Of a DNA stretch of 64,000 bases, positions 45,330 through 55,900 are shown piece after piece. Within the stretch, counting starts at the first letter, position 1, and the number at the start of each line of letters is the position of its first letter. The translations under genes were made by a program, and so were the position numbers. The notes under the pieces are model-generated. The model saw only the letters and a list, made by a program, of their open reading frames with translations. It did no database searches and was not told the DNA's origin. Origin of the DNA: Bolinopsis microptera (lineage: Eukaryota > Ctenophora > Tentaculata > Lobata > Bolinopsidae); NCBI RefSeq assembly GCF_026151205.1, contig NC_087076.1, positions 14,245,675-14,309,674 on the forward strand. The letters are read 5' to 3'.

Positions 45330-45734
45330 GGATTTTTAAAATGTTTTAAATTATTATTACGCCTGCTTTTACCATCAACGTATTCTATTTCATGACTTTG
45401 TGAATTTGTTTTCTAGTCTGGGACTATGTTTTCAGTTTGGGCAAATTTAAATATTTTAGAAATTTAAAAGGCGTGTGATGAAGTTTTAATATATAATACG
45501 GTACATTATATTATACAGTATCTTTGAATGATTGAATAATTTTACAACTAACATCGCGTGACTTTATCGAATCATTTATTATCGACCGATTTATGTCAAA
45601 AGTCCTACTGAAAATGTGCTCAATCATTCAGTGAAATTACCAATGATCCGAATTTGAATCTCTATTAATAAGTACCCTATCCCAGAATGATAACATAAGA
45701 AATGGTTCCCTAACCTGCACTGTAACTATACAAG

Positions 45735-46406
45735 ATGACAGACTACAAAGAAGAACAGGAAGGAGAGTTAGAAGCTCTAGAATCTATTTTCGTTACTGAG
45801 CTAGAGATACTATCGGATGATCCTATCATCTACAACATTGCTATCCCATGCGAAATGAGGAATGTGGAAGGGGATGGACCCGACAGAGAGTTTACAGTAG
45901 GTCTAAAGTTCATTCTCCCTGACGAGTATCCTGATGTCCCACCTGAGATTGAGTTTTCAGAGTGTGAAGAACTCGACGCTGATCTTCAGAAATCCATTCT
46001 CATAGAACTTCAAAAATGTGCTGAGAATGAAGTTGGATGTGTCATGATCTTTACGTTAGTGTCAGAGCTACAAGATAAAGTAAACGAGTACGCAGATAAT
46101 ATTTACAACAAGAAGTTACAAGAAAAGGAAGAGAAAGATAAGGTTCCCGTGTTTCATGGCACTTTAGTTACTCTTGAAACGTTTACTGAGTGGAACATCA
46201 AGTTCATCAAGGAAATGAACGATTCGAAGAAGGTTAAAGTGGTATCTGATAAACTGACAGGAAGACAAATATTCATGGCCAAGGAGGGTAACATTGAAAT
46301 CGGCGATAATTTATTAGGGGATGCTGAAGAAGATGTAGAAGTCGATGAGTCGTTGTTCGATGAAGAATTGGAAGACGAAATGCTCGAAGTCTCTGATTCC
46401 GATTAG
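45735..46406 (+). CDS. RWDD1: RWD domain-containing protein 1
   Basis: 223 residues, single exon. The RWD domain spans residues about 5-112: the opening EEQEGELEALESIF, then LKFILPDEYPDVPPEIEF. The C-terminal half has a helix-rich linker, then TLVTLETFTEWNIKF and KLTGRQIFM, the DFRP-like segment of RWDD1 that binds DRG2 GTPase. The end is strongly acidic. Length is close to the vertebrate protein. RWDD1/DRG2 associates with translating ribosomes. Confidence 0.95.
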   Translation: MTDYKEEQEGELEALESIFVTELEILSDDPIIYNIAIPCEMRNVEGDGPDREFTVGLKFILPDEYPDVPPEIEFSECEELDADLQKSILIELQKCAENEVGCVMIFTLVSELQDKVNEYADNIYNKKLQEKEEKDKVPVFHGTLVTLETFTEWNIKFIKEMNDSKKVKVVSDKLTGRQIFMAKEGNIEIGDNLLGDAEEDVEVDESLFDEELEDEMLEVSDSD

Positions 46407-46872
46407 TTTTTGTTATGTTTTATCAAATTTGTTCGTTTTAGTTAGTTAGAAACATAAATACATTGTAGGGAAAATTGATCGTGCGTGGTGTAACCACGAC
46501 GAAATTCTTATTTCATATTAGTCCTCTTGTGTGGCAGAATAACATATAATATATTAAAACTCGATTCGAATAATAGCCACTAATGTAGCACAGAAGGGCA
46601 AAAATTATTTCAAAAGCTAAAAATTAGGGCGCGAAGACCATTCTCTTTTCTTGTTAACGCAGTCGCGCAAAACTAAAATTTGTATCCGCACGCACGTACG
46701 AACTTATATGTACTACAGACGTGAGTTACTGCATAGTATTAGTACAAAGGCCGTTCGACGCGACCTTTTATTTGATGATCCGCCGCTTTTCAGGACAGTA
46801 CTCAGTGCCCAGTGGCATTCTTAATTTTGTAATAAACTTCCGGGAACTGCAGTATAATTAAAAATATTGTGA

Positions 46873-47175
46873 TCACAGCTTTTCAGCGGTATAGACTGCG
46901 GCTTAAACAAACACCTTCACACCATTTGCAAATCAAACACCAGTGCTTGTCCTATGTGCGGCGACGGAGAGGAAACTGTCTCACACTTCCTTGTATTATT
47001 GGACAGTGTCCGGCTGGCGGCTATTGCCCAAATTAGAAGTCAATATGTCCAGGACTACTACCTCTCTGTCAATGACATATTCGACAACCAACACATCACC
47101 ATGATTGCCAATTTCGCAAACCGCACCAAACGCTTAATTGTGCCGGAAGAGCTGAGCTGGATCAGACCGGGGTGA
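46873..47175 (+). pseudogene. 5'-truncated LINE ORF2 tail
   Basis: The frame GIDCGLNKHLHTIC..ACPMCGDGEETVSHFL carries the Cys/His motif that ends LINE ORF2 proteins, followed by about 55 residues and a stop at 47175. No endonuclease or reverse transcriptase remains upstream, as expected for 5' truncation. It differs from the ends of both longer LINEs here, so it is a third family. Confidence 0.65.
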
Positions 47176-48368
47176 CTTAAAGTATTATATCATATGCTGT
47201 CTCGTCTCGTTTTACTTTTCCAAACCCAGCTGGCATTTAAGTGTATCATTTTGACTCATATCACTCCTTACACCATCCTCCACCATTCACTCTGATTTCA
47301 CCGGCAACCTTCCCCAGGGTTGCCACACCCCAGAGGTAGGCAGAGCATCTCAATTGTCAATGCTATCCTCTCGTAGGCTATCTTGGCCCAGCCTCTCTTG
47401 AAAATTAAAAAAAAAGAAAAAAACGGTATAGAGTGATAGATGACCCATGAATGGCAGCTCGGAGCTAAAAAACCACTGCAGTCTCGACCTAGCTGTAGCA
47501 ATTAGCATCATTAATATTCTGCTGCCGCTGCGATGCAAATTCCGTGGGAGATGTAACCGATAGACCGTTGTCATGACAAAGATAAGTTCTTCTTCTCCAA
47601 GCTTACACGAGTCTTCAAATTGTTTTTCCCTTAATTTTAATAGTTGAGTCAATGCTAGCAAATTATATAATGCTGTTGGTAGAAGGGATGAAAATAAAAC
47701 CAATCAATAAAGCTGTAAGAAATTAAATGAATAAATTAGGAGCTTGAAATAGCAGTTATTAAATAATTTAAAATAAAATTGATGATAATTTAAAATCTTT
47801 CGTCGTTTCAAATTCGTGTTATTATTTGTGAAAATTATCTACACAGACTATCACAATGTTGTAGTGATTCGATATCAAGTTCACTTTAAATCTCAACCAT
47901 TCAAATATTCAGGATGCTAAAAACAACCAAGCAAACAACTAAGCATATTTGAAGAGAATATTCAAACAAGGATGCGTTTGAGGATGTTGAGAGCAGATTA
48001 TCCAACTTTTATAAGTATTAAACTAAAAAAATAAAAAATACTCCAAATTTAAAATTCTGCCATATTCGCTATCATGCTATAAATGAATTTCGCGAAAATT
48101 CTATTACAAAATAAATACTTTAATGGAGTTCCGCCGTATTTAAAGTAATAATTTAAGAGATAATAAAAACATCTTTTGATCTATGTAAAATTGTTTTAAA
48201 AAACACTTGTCCAACAAATAGTGATCGCAATAATCGCAATACAGTTTCTGTGTGAGAACCTCTTCAAATTCCAGTCTTCACACCGAAGTTCAGGAAAATT
48301 GTAACCAATAATCCTTTAAAACCGGGATATTATTATAGGTACCAGGATATTTCTAATAATTCGCTTGT
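47176..48368. other. intergenic region between convergent genes
   Basis: AT-rich, no supported gene. Part of 47176-47500 is probably the truncated LINE's 3' UTR. The 117-codon minus frame ending near 47350 shows no family features. Confidence 0.4.
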
Positions 48369-49862
48369 TTAGTAAGATTTCTGGAATGTGGTTTTCTTGT
48401 AGGGCCAGGTCCAGTCCTCATCCTTACGTTTCCACAGCTGACTCTTCCTGCAGCATTTTACAAATTACAATATTGAACAATCTCAGTTTATTTAAATCAA
48501 ATCAAAACTCCATTAAGCAAACACCGACAATTTACATCTAACTGTTAGTAACTTCAAGTTTCGATAAATCTGACCTGCTATTAGTGGTGTTCTCCACCCA
48601 TTCCTGGTGTGCGAACTTAGACTTCCAGTTCTCCGACCACCTCTTGTTCCACAACTCACTAGCAATTCCTGGACAACATGTTGGTATAATATAGGGAGAC
48701 AGGACATTTCAACCATTCCATGATTGAGTATCGAGTCAAACTCAGTTTTAAAGTCAGAATCGCAAACACACTTCAAAATCCATTCAATATTGAAAGTATT
48801 AGCTGCTAATTATCTGAGATTCAAGCTGACTGAACAATAACACTAACCGAGATAACAACAATAACACTAACCGAGATCCTTGCAACACCTCGTCAGGGCA
48901 GAAAACTTTATTTTCTCTGTAGCATCAGAGTAGTACTGTTTGCCGGTGTAAAAGGGTGTTTCACCAAATGCTTGGGATACAAATCGCTCGTGGCAATACA
49001 GAGAGTATTCCCTTATCAAGGTAACAAACTGCTCTGAAATTTCATATGTCAGCGGCCCGGTTAGCAGCCTGCTTTTTGATCTACAGTAAGTTTAGTAACT
49101 CATAACTTCTAACTCATAGAACCTTCGTAATAACAATAACTTTCAACCGAATTTAAAGTTTACATTTGTGAAACGCCATGTGTAATGTATTTACTAATTA
49201 CTAATTACTAACATTACTAATGTAATGTTATTACTAATCCTACTAACTTTGTTCTCCACTTTCTGACAGATCCAAATCTTTGATTTCTCCACAAGGAACG
49301 AGAGCCCAGCCACCAACTCCAAAAGCTTTGTTAAGTGTGTCCTTGTAGTACTCCTCTGACACTTTGAGAGTGCCGCCTCTTTCTAGAATAACCTGTCAGA
49401 TCGAGGGAATCATTCGAGCTTTTTATTAAGAATTAAAACAAGTCCTCCATATTATGGGACTGGCTATAATGTTAACACAAGTTCGGTACATTGGATGAAC
49501 ATAGGAAACATACGAACATACAATAATATGTTCGAATAGTATGAAAATTAGAGCAACAGAAAAATAGCTCCATGGGGCAAGGAGCTCTTAGCCTAGTGCA
49601 AATGTTCAAAACTAACCTCAGCATCATCGAGTGGCTGGGAAAGAATTCCTGCGATTTGCTTATCAAAAGGTTGTCCCACCCCTTCAAATCTATTATCAGG
49701 CAAAGAGCTGACTTCCTCCGGTTCTTCAGTAGCCGAACTGAGGGTACGGTGCGACACGTGCACCCCAGATAAACTTGAGAGAGGATTTGTGTGCGCTAAT
49801 CTCGACACTGTACGTGTTTGAGTTAACAGCCTGCTGGAACTGCGTGCTATCAGACCAAACAT
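48369..49862 (-). CDS. Mgm101-like mitochondrial DNA recombination protein, five exons
   Basis: Exons in transcript order: 49862-49617, 49392-49248, 49033-48872, 48668-48575 and 48447-48369. All phases close, giving 241 residues. The N-terminus is rich in Arg/Ser/Thr with no acidic residues until about residue 46, a likely mitochondrial presequence. Then come the Mgm101 hallmarks: GVGQPFDKQIAGIL..PLD, LNKAFGVGGWALVP, a YSLYCHERFVSQA..E strand, FSALTRCCKDLGIASELW and a C-terminal LWKRKDEDWTWPYK. Mgm101 is a Rad52-related single-strand annealing protein that maintains mtDNA in fungi. Vertebrates lack it, so a clear animal copy is of interest. Symbol withheld because the animal gene has no settled name. 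Confidence 0.9.
48833..48877. repeat. 24-bp duplication covering a splice donor
   Basis: AACAATAACACTAACCGAGAT occurs at 48833-48853 and 48857-48877, so the Mgm101-like exon 3 donor (CTCG/GTTAGT on the minus strand) is present twice, 24 nt apart. Use of the outer copy would add an in-frame TAG at once, so only the inner one keeps the frame. Confidence 0.85.
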
Positions 49863-50401
49863 CCTGCCCTAGTATCAGAGCTGAGAATTAGGATTATTTG
49901 CTGTGATTGATGATGTGATTGATGATGTGACTAAGAGCGTTACAGCCGCTAAGTTTCTGTAATTTTACGATGGCAACAATCGACATCCACAAATTTCACG
50001 GATAAATGGTAAAGTAAACAGTGATTGTACTTTTGCTTTATAAATTCTGACTTTTAAGATTGTACACATCAAAAAATCTAAATTTTATAAAATTTCAAGC
50101 AGCAAGTGGTTTGTAGTAAAGATTTGATAAGAACAACAACACTCTGGTATCTTTAACAAATATATAACAATTCGTTTAAATCATATCCATTCTAAACAAA
50201 AATTAGCAATTTTTGAAGGTATTATTAACGGTCGAAAAATAGCAGGTACCTCTAGGATTAAATCATGATATTAGGATAAATCACACATTGAGAAAGTGAC
50301 TAGTTTCTGGATTGATAACTGAACAGGCATTGCGTTCTAATTTGCTTTCGTTTGCCAAAAATATTTTGTCACGGAAAAATTGAATTTCGGAAAAAAATCA
50401 T
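49863..50401. other. intergenic, 5' flank of Mgm101-like and 3' UTR of ELAV-like gene
   Basis: AT-rich, no gene seen. Confidence 0.4.
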
Positions 50402-51601
50402 TCACTTCTTAGCATTCTTAAATCTGACTTGAAGAGGTTTTCCTTGCATGGGCGTTCCTTCAAGGGACTGAATGGATCTACAAGCGTCTTCATAGTTCAC
50501 CATATGCACGAATCCATATCCCTTGCACTTCTCATTCTTATCTACCACTGGCTTGACTGAGTTTATAGCTCCAAATTTGGAGAACAACTGATATAAAGTC
50601 TCGTTGGTAGCAGTTGGAGGTAGGTTGTAAACGAACACACACCACCCTTTCTCAGGATCGTAGGAAGACTTATGGCTCTCAGACAGCACACCACCACTGC
50701 TGATGCTAGCCATATCAGGTTGTAATACTGGACTCGCAAACTCGCCCCAAGTGGACCCTGCCTCAGGGTGGTATGGGTGTGCTCGTGATGCACCCCACGT
50801 TGCAGGATGTCCCTTCTCTCGAACAACAGGTTCGTTAGGCATGTGGGGCAGCAGCTTGCTTCTGGGGGGACGGTTAAACGCTGGTCGAACTATTGCTCTA
50901 GAAGGGGAGACCTCCATCCGGTGGTGTTCTAAGTAAGGGTCCCGGCCCGGTTCCCGCATGTGGGGGAGTGTAGAATAGGGCAGATCACGGGGAGCCCGTG
51001 CTGGTGAAGGGTAGGGCTGCGCGGATGTTCTTGTGTTTTTCTTAGTAATCAGTTCGGGTGTAGCTCTCACCACGGGCGGGTCTGCAAACCGAACCACCAG
51101 CTCGTCTTCTCCACCGATATTTATACCACTCAGTGCCGTGATGGCGTCCTCTGCCTCTGCCTTTAAATTGTAACGAACGTATGCTCTGCACTTGCTCTGA
51201 CCCTCCATGTTCTTGACCACACGGTGGGTTATGATCTGCCCGTACACCTGGAACTGCTGATGAAGCCTGTCGTCGTCCCAGGATTCTGGAATGTTCTCAA
51301 TGAGAAGGTTTGTTTCTCTTGTTTCTTCTCCTGCGGGTCTTGACAACGACACGCGCAATGTTTTCCGTCCCATCTTAAAACCGGTGTACTTTTTCATAGC
51401 TTTGTCTGCCGATTCTCGATCAACAAACTTAACAAAAGCAAATCCTCTGCTGATCTGAGATTTTCCATCTCTTATCACTTTTACAGCCTCGATCATCCCG
51501 CACTCAGAAAATAGCGTACTCAGCTCATCCTCATCGACCGTTTGTGGCAAGTAGTTAACGATTAGATTGGTACCGTCATTGTGGGCCCTAGACTTGGACA
51601 T
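50402..51601 (-). CDS. ELAV/Hu-like RNA-binding protein, three RRMs, intronless
   Basis: 399 residues from ATG 51601. RRM1 is residues about 11-90 (NLIVNYLPQ as RNP2, SRGFAFVKF as RNP1), RRM2 about 96-175 (NLLIENIP, CRAYVRY), and RRM3 about 318-397 (CVFVYNLPP, KGYGFVHM). A long Pro/Arg-rich linker separates RRM2 and RRM3. The layout, the NLIVNYLPQ start and the GWCVFVYNLPP start of RRM3 are ELAV/Hu traits. These proteins bind AU-rich RNA and act in stability and splicing, often in neurons. The coding part has no intron, unlike most ELAV genes. RNP1 of RRM2 is divergent. Confidence 0.9.
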   Translation of the reverse strand: MSKSRAHNDGTNLIVNYLPQTVDEDELSTLFSECGMIEAVKVIRDGKSQISRGFAFVKFVDRESADKAMKKYTGFKMGRKTLRVSLSRPAGEETRETNLLIENIPESWDDDRLHQQFQVYGQIITHRVVKNMEGQSKCRAYVRYNLKAEAEDAITALSGINIGGEDELVVRFADPPVVRATPELITKKNTRTSAQPYPSPARAPRDLPYSTLPHMREPGRDPYLEHHRMEVSPSRAIVRPAFNRPPRSKLLPHMPNEPVVREKGHPATWGASRAHPYHPEAGSTWGEFASPVLQPDMASISSGGVLSESHKSSYDPEKGWCVFVYNLPPTATNETLYQLFSKFGAINSVKPVVDKNEKCKGYGFVHMVNYEDACRSIQSLEGTPMQGKPLQVRFKNAKK

Positions 51602-52900
51602 GCCTTACCTCAAAAGTGAAAAATGTTAAAATCGAAAAATGTAAAATGAGGCTATTATGTTGCTGTCTGATTTTTCTTTCAAATAGAAAGCTGGAAAATA
51701 GAAAAACGTCAAAAGGCTTTTTGAAATCGGAAAATGATTTAGAAAAGTCAAGATAACTGAGAACATGTTTGGCATAATCTATGCAAGATAGAGTATTCTT
51801 TTTTGTATGTCAAGGATTTGAGGAGACAAAAATTAAATTGCTGAAATGCATCGGTTGAAGCAAAAACAAAATATCTTATGGAAATTCATCCAATGATATC
51901 AGAGCCATTATTTGTAAAAGGTATATTCAAAATTACTGTCATATGAAAAGCCATGTAAAAAGTTTAGTCGGCCAGAAAATCGTGTGCGGTAAAATCTAAG
52001 AGATCATTCAGATAAAGGGGGAGATGTTACGTCAGCAACTTTAGGGAGGGAGGGTCAGTCTGCCAAGGGTAGAAAGTTTCGTGACAGAGAGTTTACATTC
52101 GAAAAAAGAATTAGAAACTGAAAAAATTGATCAACAAGGAAACTGGAAAGCCAAAACTTGAGACTTTGTTCATAAATTTGGAATGTATGCTTAGTGCTTG
52201 CGAGAGCGAATATGGTCATTCACTCGATACTTAATCATACTCATGTTGGAAAAGGTGTGGAATTGCAAAAAGCTAACGAACGTACGTGTGAATGATCCCT
52301 TTTATAATGAAACAGTAAAGACGCATCAAAAAGGTGTGTATTTCTGAAGTCGATAACGATTAAAACTGTCGTGCGCTGCTCAGAAATCGGGGGAACAACG
52401 ATGTGGTAAGTGCTAAGTCAACGTGTTTGGCGTTCGCGCCTTCCGATAAAGTGGCCACATCACTGGGCATATTGTGCGATGACATTGCCAGAAGTAAACA
52501 TTACGCCCAAAAAAGATAAAAATACAATCAACTGTGTAACAAATGTTTCACGGTTGAGTGTTTACTGTTTGTAATTCTTGATCTCGGAGATAAAAGTCTC
52601 CAGAACGAAGCAAGACAACATGGTTCATGGCTTGTTCATCCCTTGGCGTGGTGTTGAGCATCGTTATAAATAGGCTGAGGCTGATATACAATGTCAAATA
52701 CTTGGTGTTCGATTAAATAAATAGCGATCCGATTCGTTGACATCCCTGAAACATAATTTAAGAATTTAGATAAACTAATGATAAATACCAAGGAAAATCA
52801 ACTCATTCAATTCCAAAAACTTGCTTCAATCAGCCAGAGCTGCATTTGCTTCAATTTGAAATTTAAAGAAAACTCATACATTTATACAAACCTTGATAAT
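51602..52900. other. upstream region of the ELAV-like gene
   Basis: No supported coding sequence. It may hold 5' UTR exons; none could be defined. Confidence 0.4.
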
Positions 52901-55900
52901 TTAAGGTGATATGTCTCTATATTGAGGACTGCGTGGTTCTTGTTTGACATCTTTTCTTTTCTTGCTACGTCTATCTGATCGCGATCTACTTCTTGACGGT
53001 GACCTATTACAGCCAAAATTACCTTCACTGTACGAGTCATTCATCGCCCAATTAAATTAACAGGTGAAATGCGAAAACATTACTTACAAAGAATTAATTA
53101 AATGGGGGAGTTCTACATACTCATAACTTGTACTGACCTTGATCGAGAACGTGAGCTCTCCGAACTGGAACTAGAAGATCTGGATCGTCTTGAGTTGCGT
53201 GATGAAGGAACAGCACTGGCGGCTTCACGCTCGATATCTCTCCGACTGTACCCGAATCCTGGCCTATCAGCCCGCTTTCTATCGTTGTTGCTACTGCTGC
53301 TACTCCCTAAACCTTCTCTATTGTTGCTACTGTAATCGTATCCTCCTCTGCCACCACCGCCGCCACCACCACCACCGCCATGGCCACCTCCGCCACCGCC
53401 ACCCCTCTTGTCTTTGAACGGCCGATCTCGTTTCTGTAGTGATACGATTATTGATGATGATGGTTTTACGTTGCAGTAGGGTAAAACATCAAGAGTCAAT
53501 AGAAATTTTATTTATCAGGTTTTTAAATGTGTGCATGGGATCTTTAAATATTAATCTTATATTAATATTTATATTAATCGCATTAATAGGCCGAAATCAA
53601 AATATTACTGACTCATACAGGGTGTACCATAGAAAATGTGACTTTTTTGAGAAATGATACAGAATATTATGAAGGAGCAGTTGCTAAAAACTCTTCATCA
53701 CATTGTGTCACTAGGTGTCGAATTTATGCATACCAAATTTCAGGTCCCCATCAATTTTTGATTTCTTACAAATTGCTATTTTGTTATGGTGCTAATTTAG
53801 GAACTTAAGCTTGCTCTAATTTAGGGGTCTCAAGAAAAAAATTTTCGAAATCAATATTTTAGCTATTTTTGACAGTAAAGAGTAATGTCTATCATTTGCT
53901 TTTGTTCCTATCAAAAAATTTTGTTCCTAGCCGAAGATATCGCTGGTCAAAGGTCAGCGCTCATAAGTAATTGTATTGTGCGAGCGATTTTCTATCACGC
54001 GTAGTGAAAATCGAGTTTATTTGGCGTAGTGAAAATCGAGTCTAAAAATATTTTTTCTCCGACTGTTTTTGATTAATCACCCTGAAACTTTCAAAATATG
54101 TGTTAGGGATCATTTAGAAGAGATTGTCCAAGCAGAATTTTGAGGAAGGTCTTTAAAACGTTTTTATTATATTTTGAAAATCTTGGACCTCAGCCATGAA
54201 TAATGTCAATTTCAGACTAAAATATTTAATTTTTGGGAAGGGTGGCTTTTTTTGGAAGGTGCTTCACTATTAACCATATTTTTTATTACTATCATTAATT
54301 CAAATATATTTCCAACAAAATTTAGTTAAAAATAAATATGAAGTTTGATTTTGTAAAAAATTACAGAAGTGGAAAGAAGTCACACTTTCTACGGTACACC
54401 CTGTATTTCGAGCGCGTAAAACCCTGCTGGACCCAATCCGTGTTGATAGATTATCGCAAATAAAGCAAATTATCATCAGATTCTTTGTTTCTAATCGATG
54501 AATAGCGAATCATGATTGTAAAACACCTGTTCCAAAATTATACTTTTATGACAGTATAACACCTCTACGAGTTGGAATGGATTATAATTTCATGAAAAGA
54601 TGCTTTGACAGTTTTACACTTAAGGTGTGATATTGACTGTGTTTAGTTGTGATTCGATAAAAGATTGAGGAGTTGCGCTGAAGGTGTTAAGCGGATGGTT
54701 CTCATTGAAAAACATTTGGTACAACGACAAATAATAGGACATTTTTATATAAAAACGATTCTCCGATAGCTCATTTCTAGTTTCTTATATCATTTAGAAA
54801 TGAGTGTTCCCAGAGTTGCTACGATATTCTTTCTGCTGGGTAAGTTTGACAAAATATTAAAGTATAGTTTATTTTTATTGAATTACGGATATTTATTCTG
54901 CAAGTAAGAAGGTCAACTTATAACAGAAGAATCATAACATTCCCCCTAATGTATTTCAGCAGTGTCCAGCTGCCACAGCATGAAGTTTGAACCATGGCGG
55001 ACCCTTCCCGGTAAGATGAAGAAAGTAAGTGCCGGTGTAAAGGGAATCTACGGTATAAATCTAAACAACGACGTGTACCGCCTGAACGGTAAAACGTGGA
55101 CTGCAATTGGATCAGGACGAAACAACGTTGTGGTAGCGAGCGGTGTGGATGACGTGTGGATCTTAAAAGAGGACGGCAGTATCCGAATTGGGGACGGGGA
55201 ACGAGACAGCTGGACGACAATCCCAGGAAATCAGAAATCTCTGGACGTCAGCAATAACGGTAACGTGTGGAGTCTAAACAGGCATGGACCAATTTGGATA
55301 TACAGAGGGAGGGGAGCATGGGGGAAATTAGACGGTGGAGGAGTTCAAGTGACAGCAGGGAATAGTGGAGTGTGGCATGTTAACAGTAATGGGAAGGTTT
55401 ACTACAGACGGTACACCTACAACGACCCTAACACTGACGGGTGGGGCTGGGTGGAGGTATTTGCACCAGTCGAGATGAAGTGGCTCGCTTCAGGAACAAA
55501 CCTGCTACTCGCAGTCAGCAAGAAATCAGATCTGTACTACCGGGATGGAATGAGCAGTGGCAGTCCTACGGGTACACGTTGGGTAAAAGTATCCGGGATC
55601 AAACTGGATATGGTGGCGGTGCAGCACAACTTGGTGATTGGCACTGATTCCAGCAATAATGTCAAGTATTCGAAAATTTTCTATTAATTCTTTTCGTGAT
55701 CATTGCAAAAATATAAGTTTTTATGTGTCGCTACCGACTGTATTCTGATTTCTGATGTAAGGTCTCTTAAAATCGTTAAAAACGACCAGGCAATTAAAAT
55801 CAACCTTCTACTCGCTGATAAGAGTAAAGCAGGTAATTATCCCGGTATCTTAACTTACATAAATTCTGTTCATTGGTAAATAATTTCTCCGTACAATTAA

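Noticed and set aside
47298-47703. 117-residue minus frame
   Set aside because: No domain, biased composition, overlaps likely LINE 3' sequence.
53102-53417. Leu- and His-rich plus-strand frames
   Set aside because: Antisense shadows of the Gly/Ser-rich RBMX2 exon.
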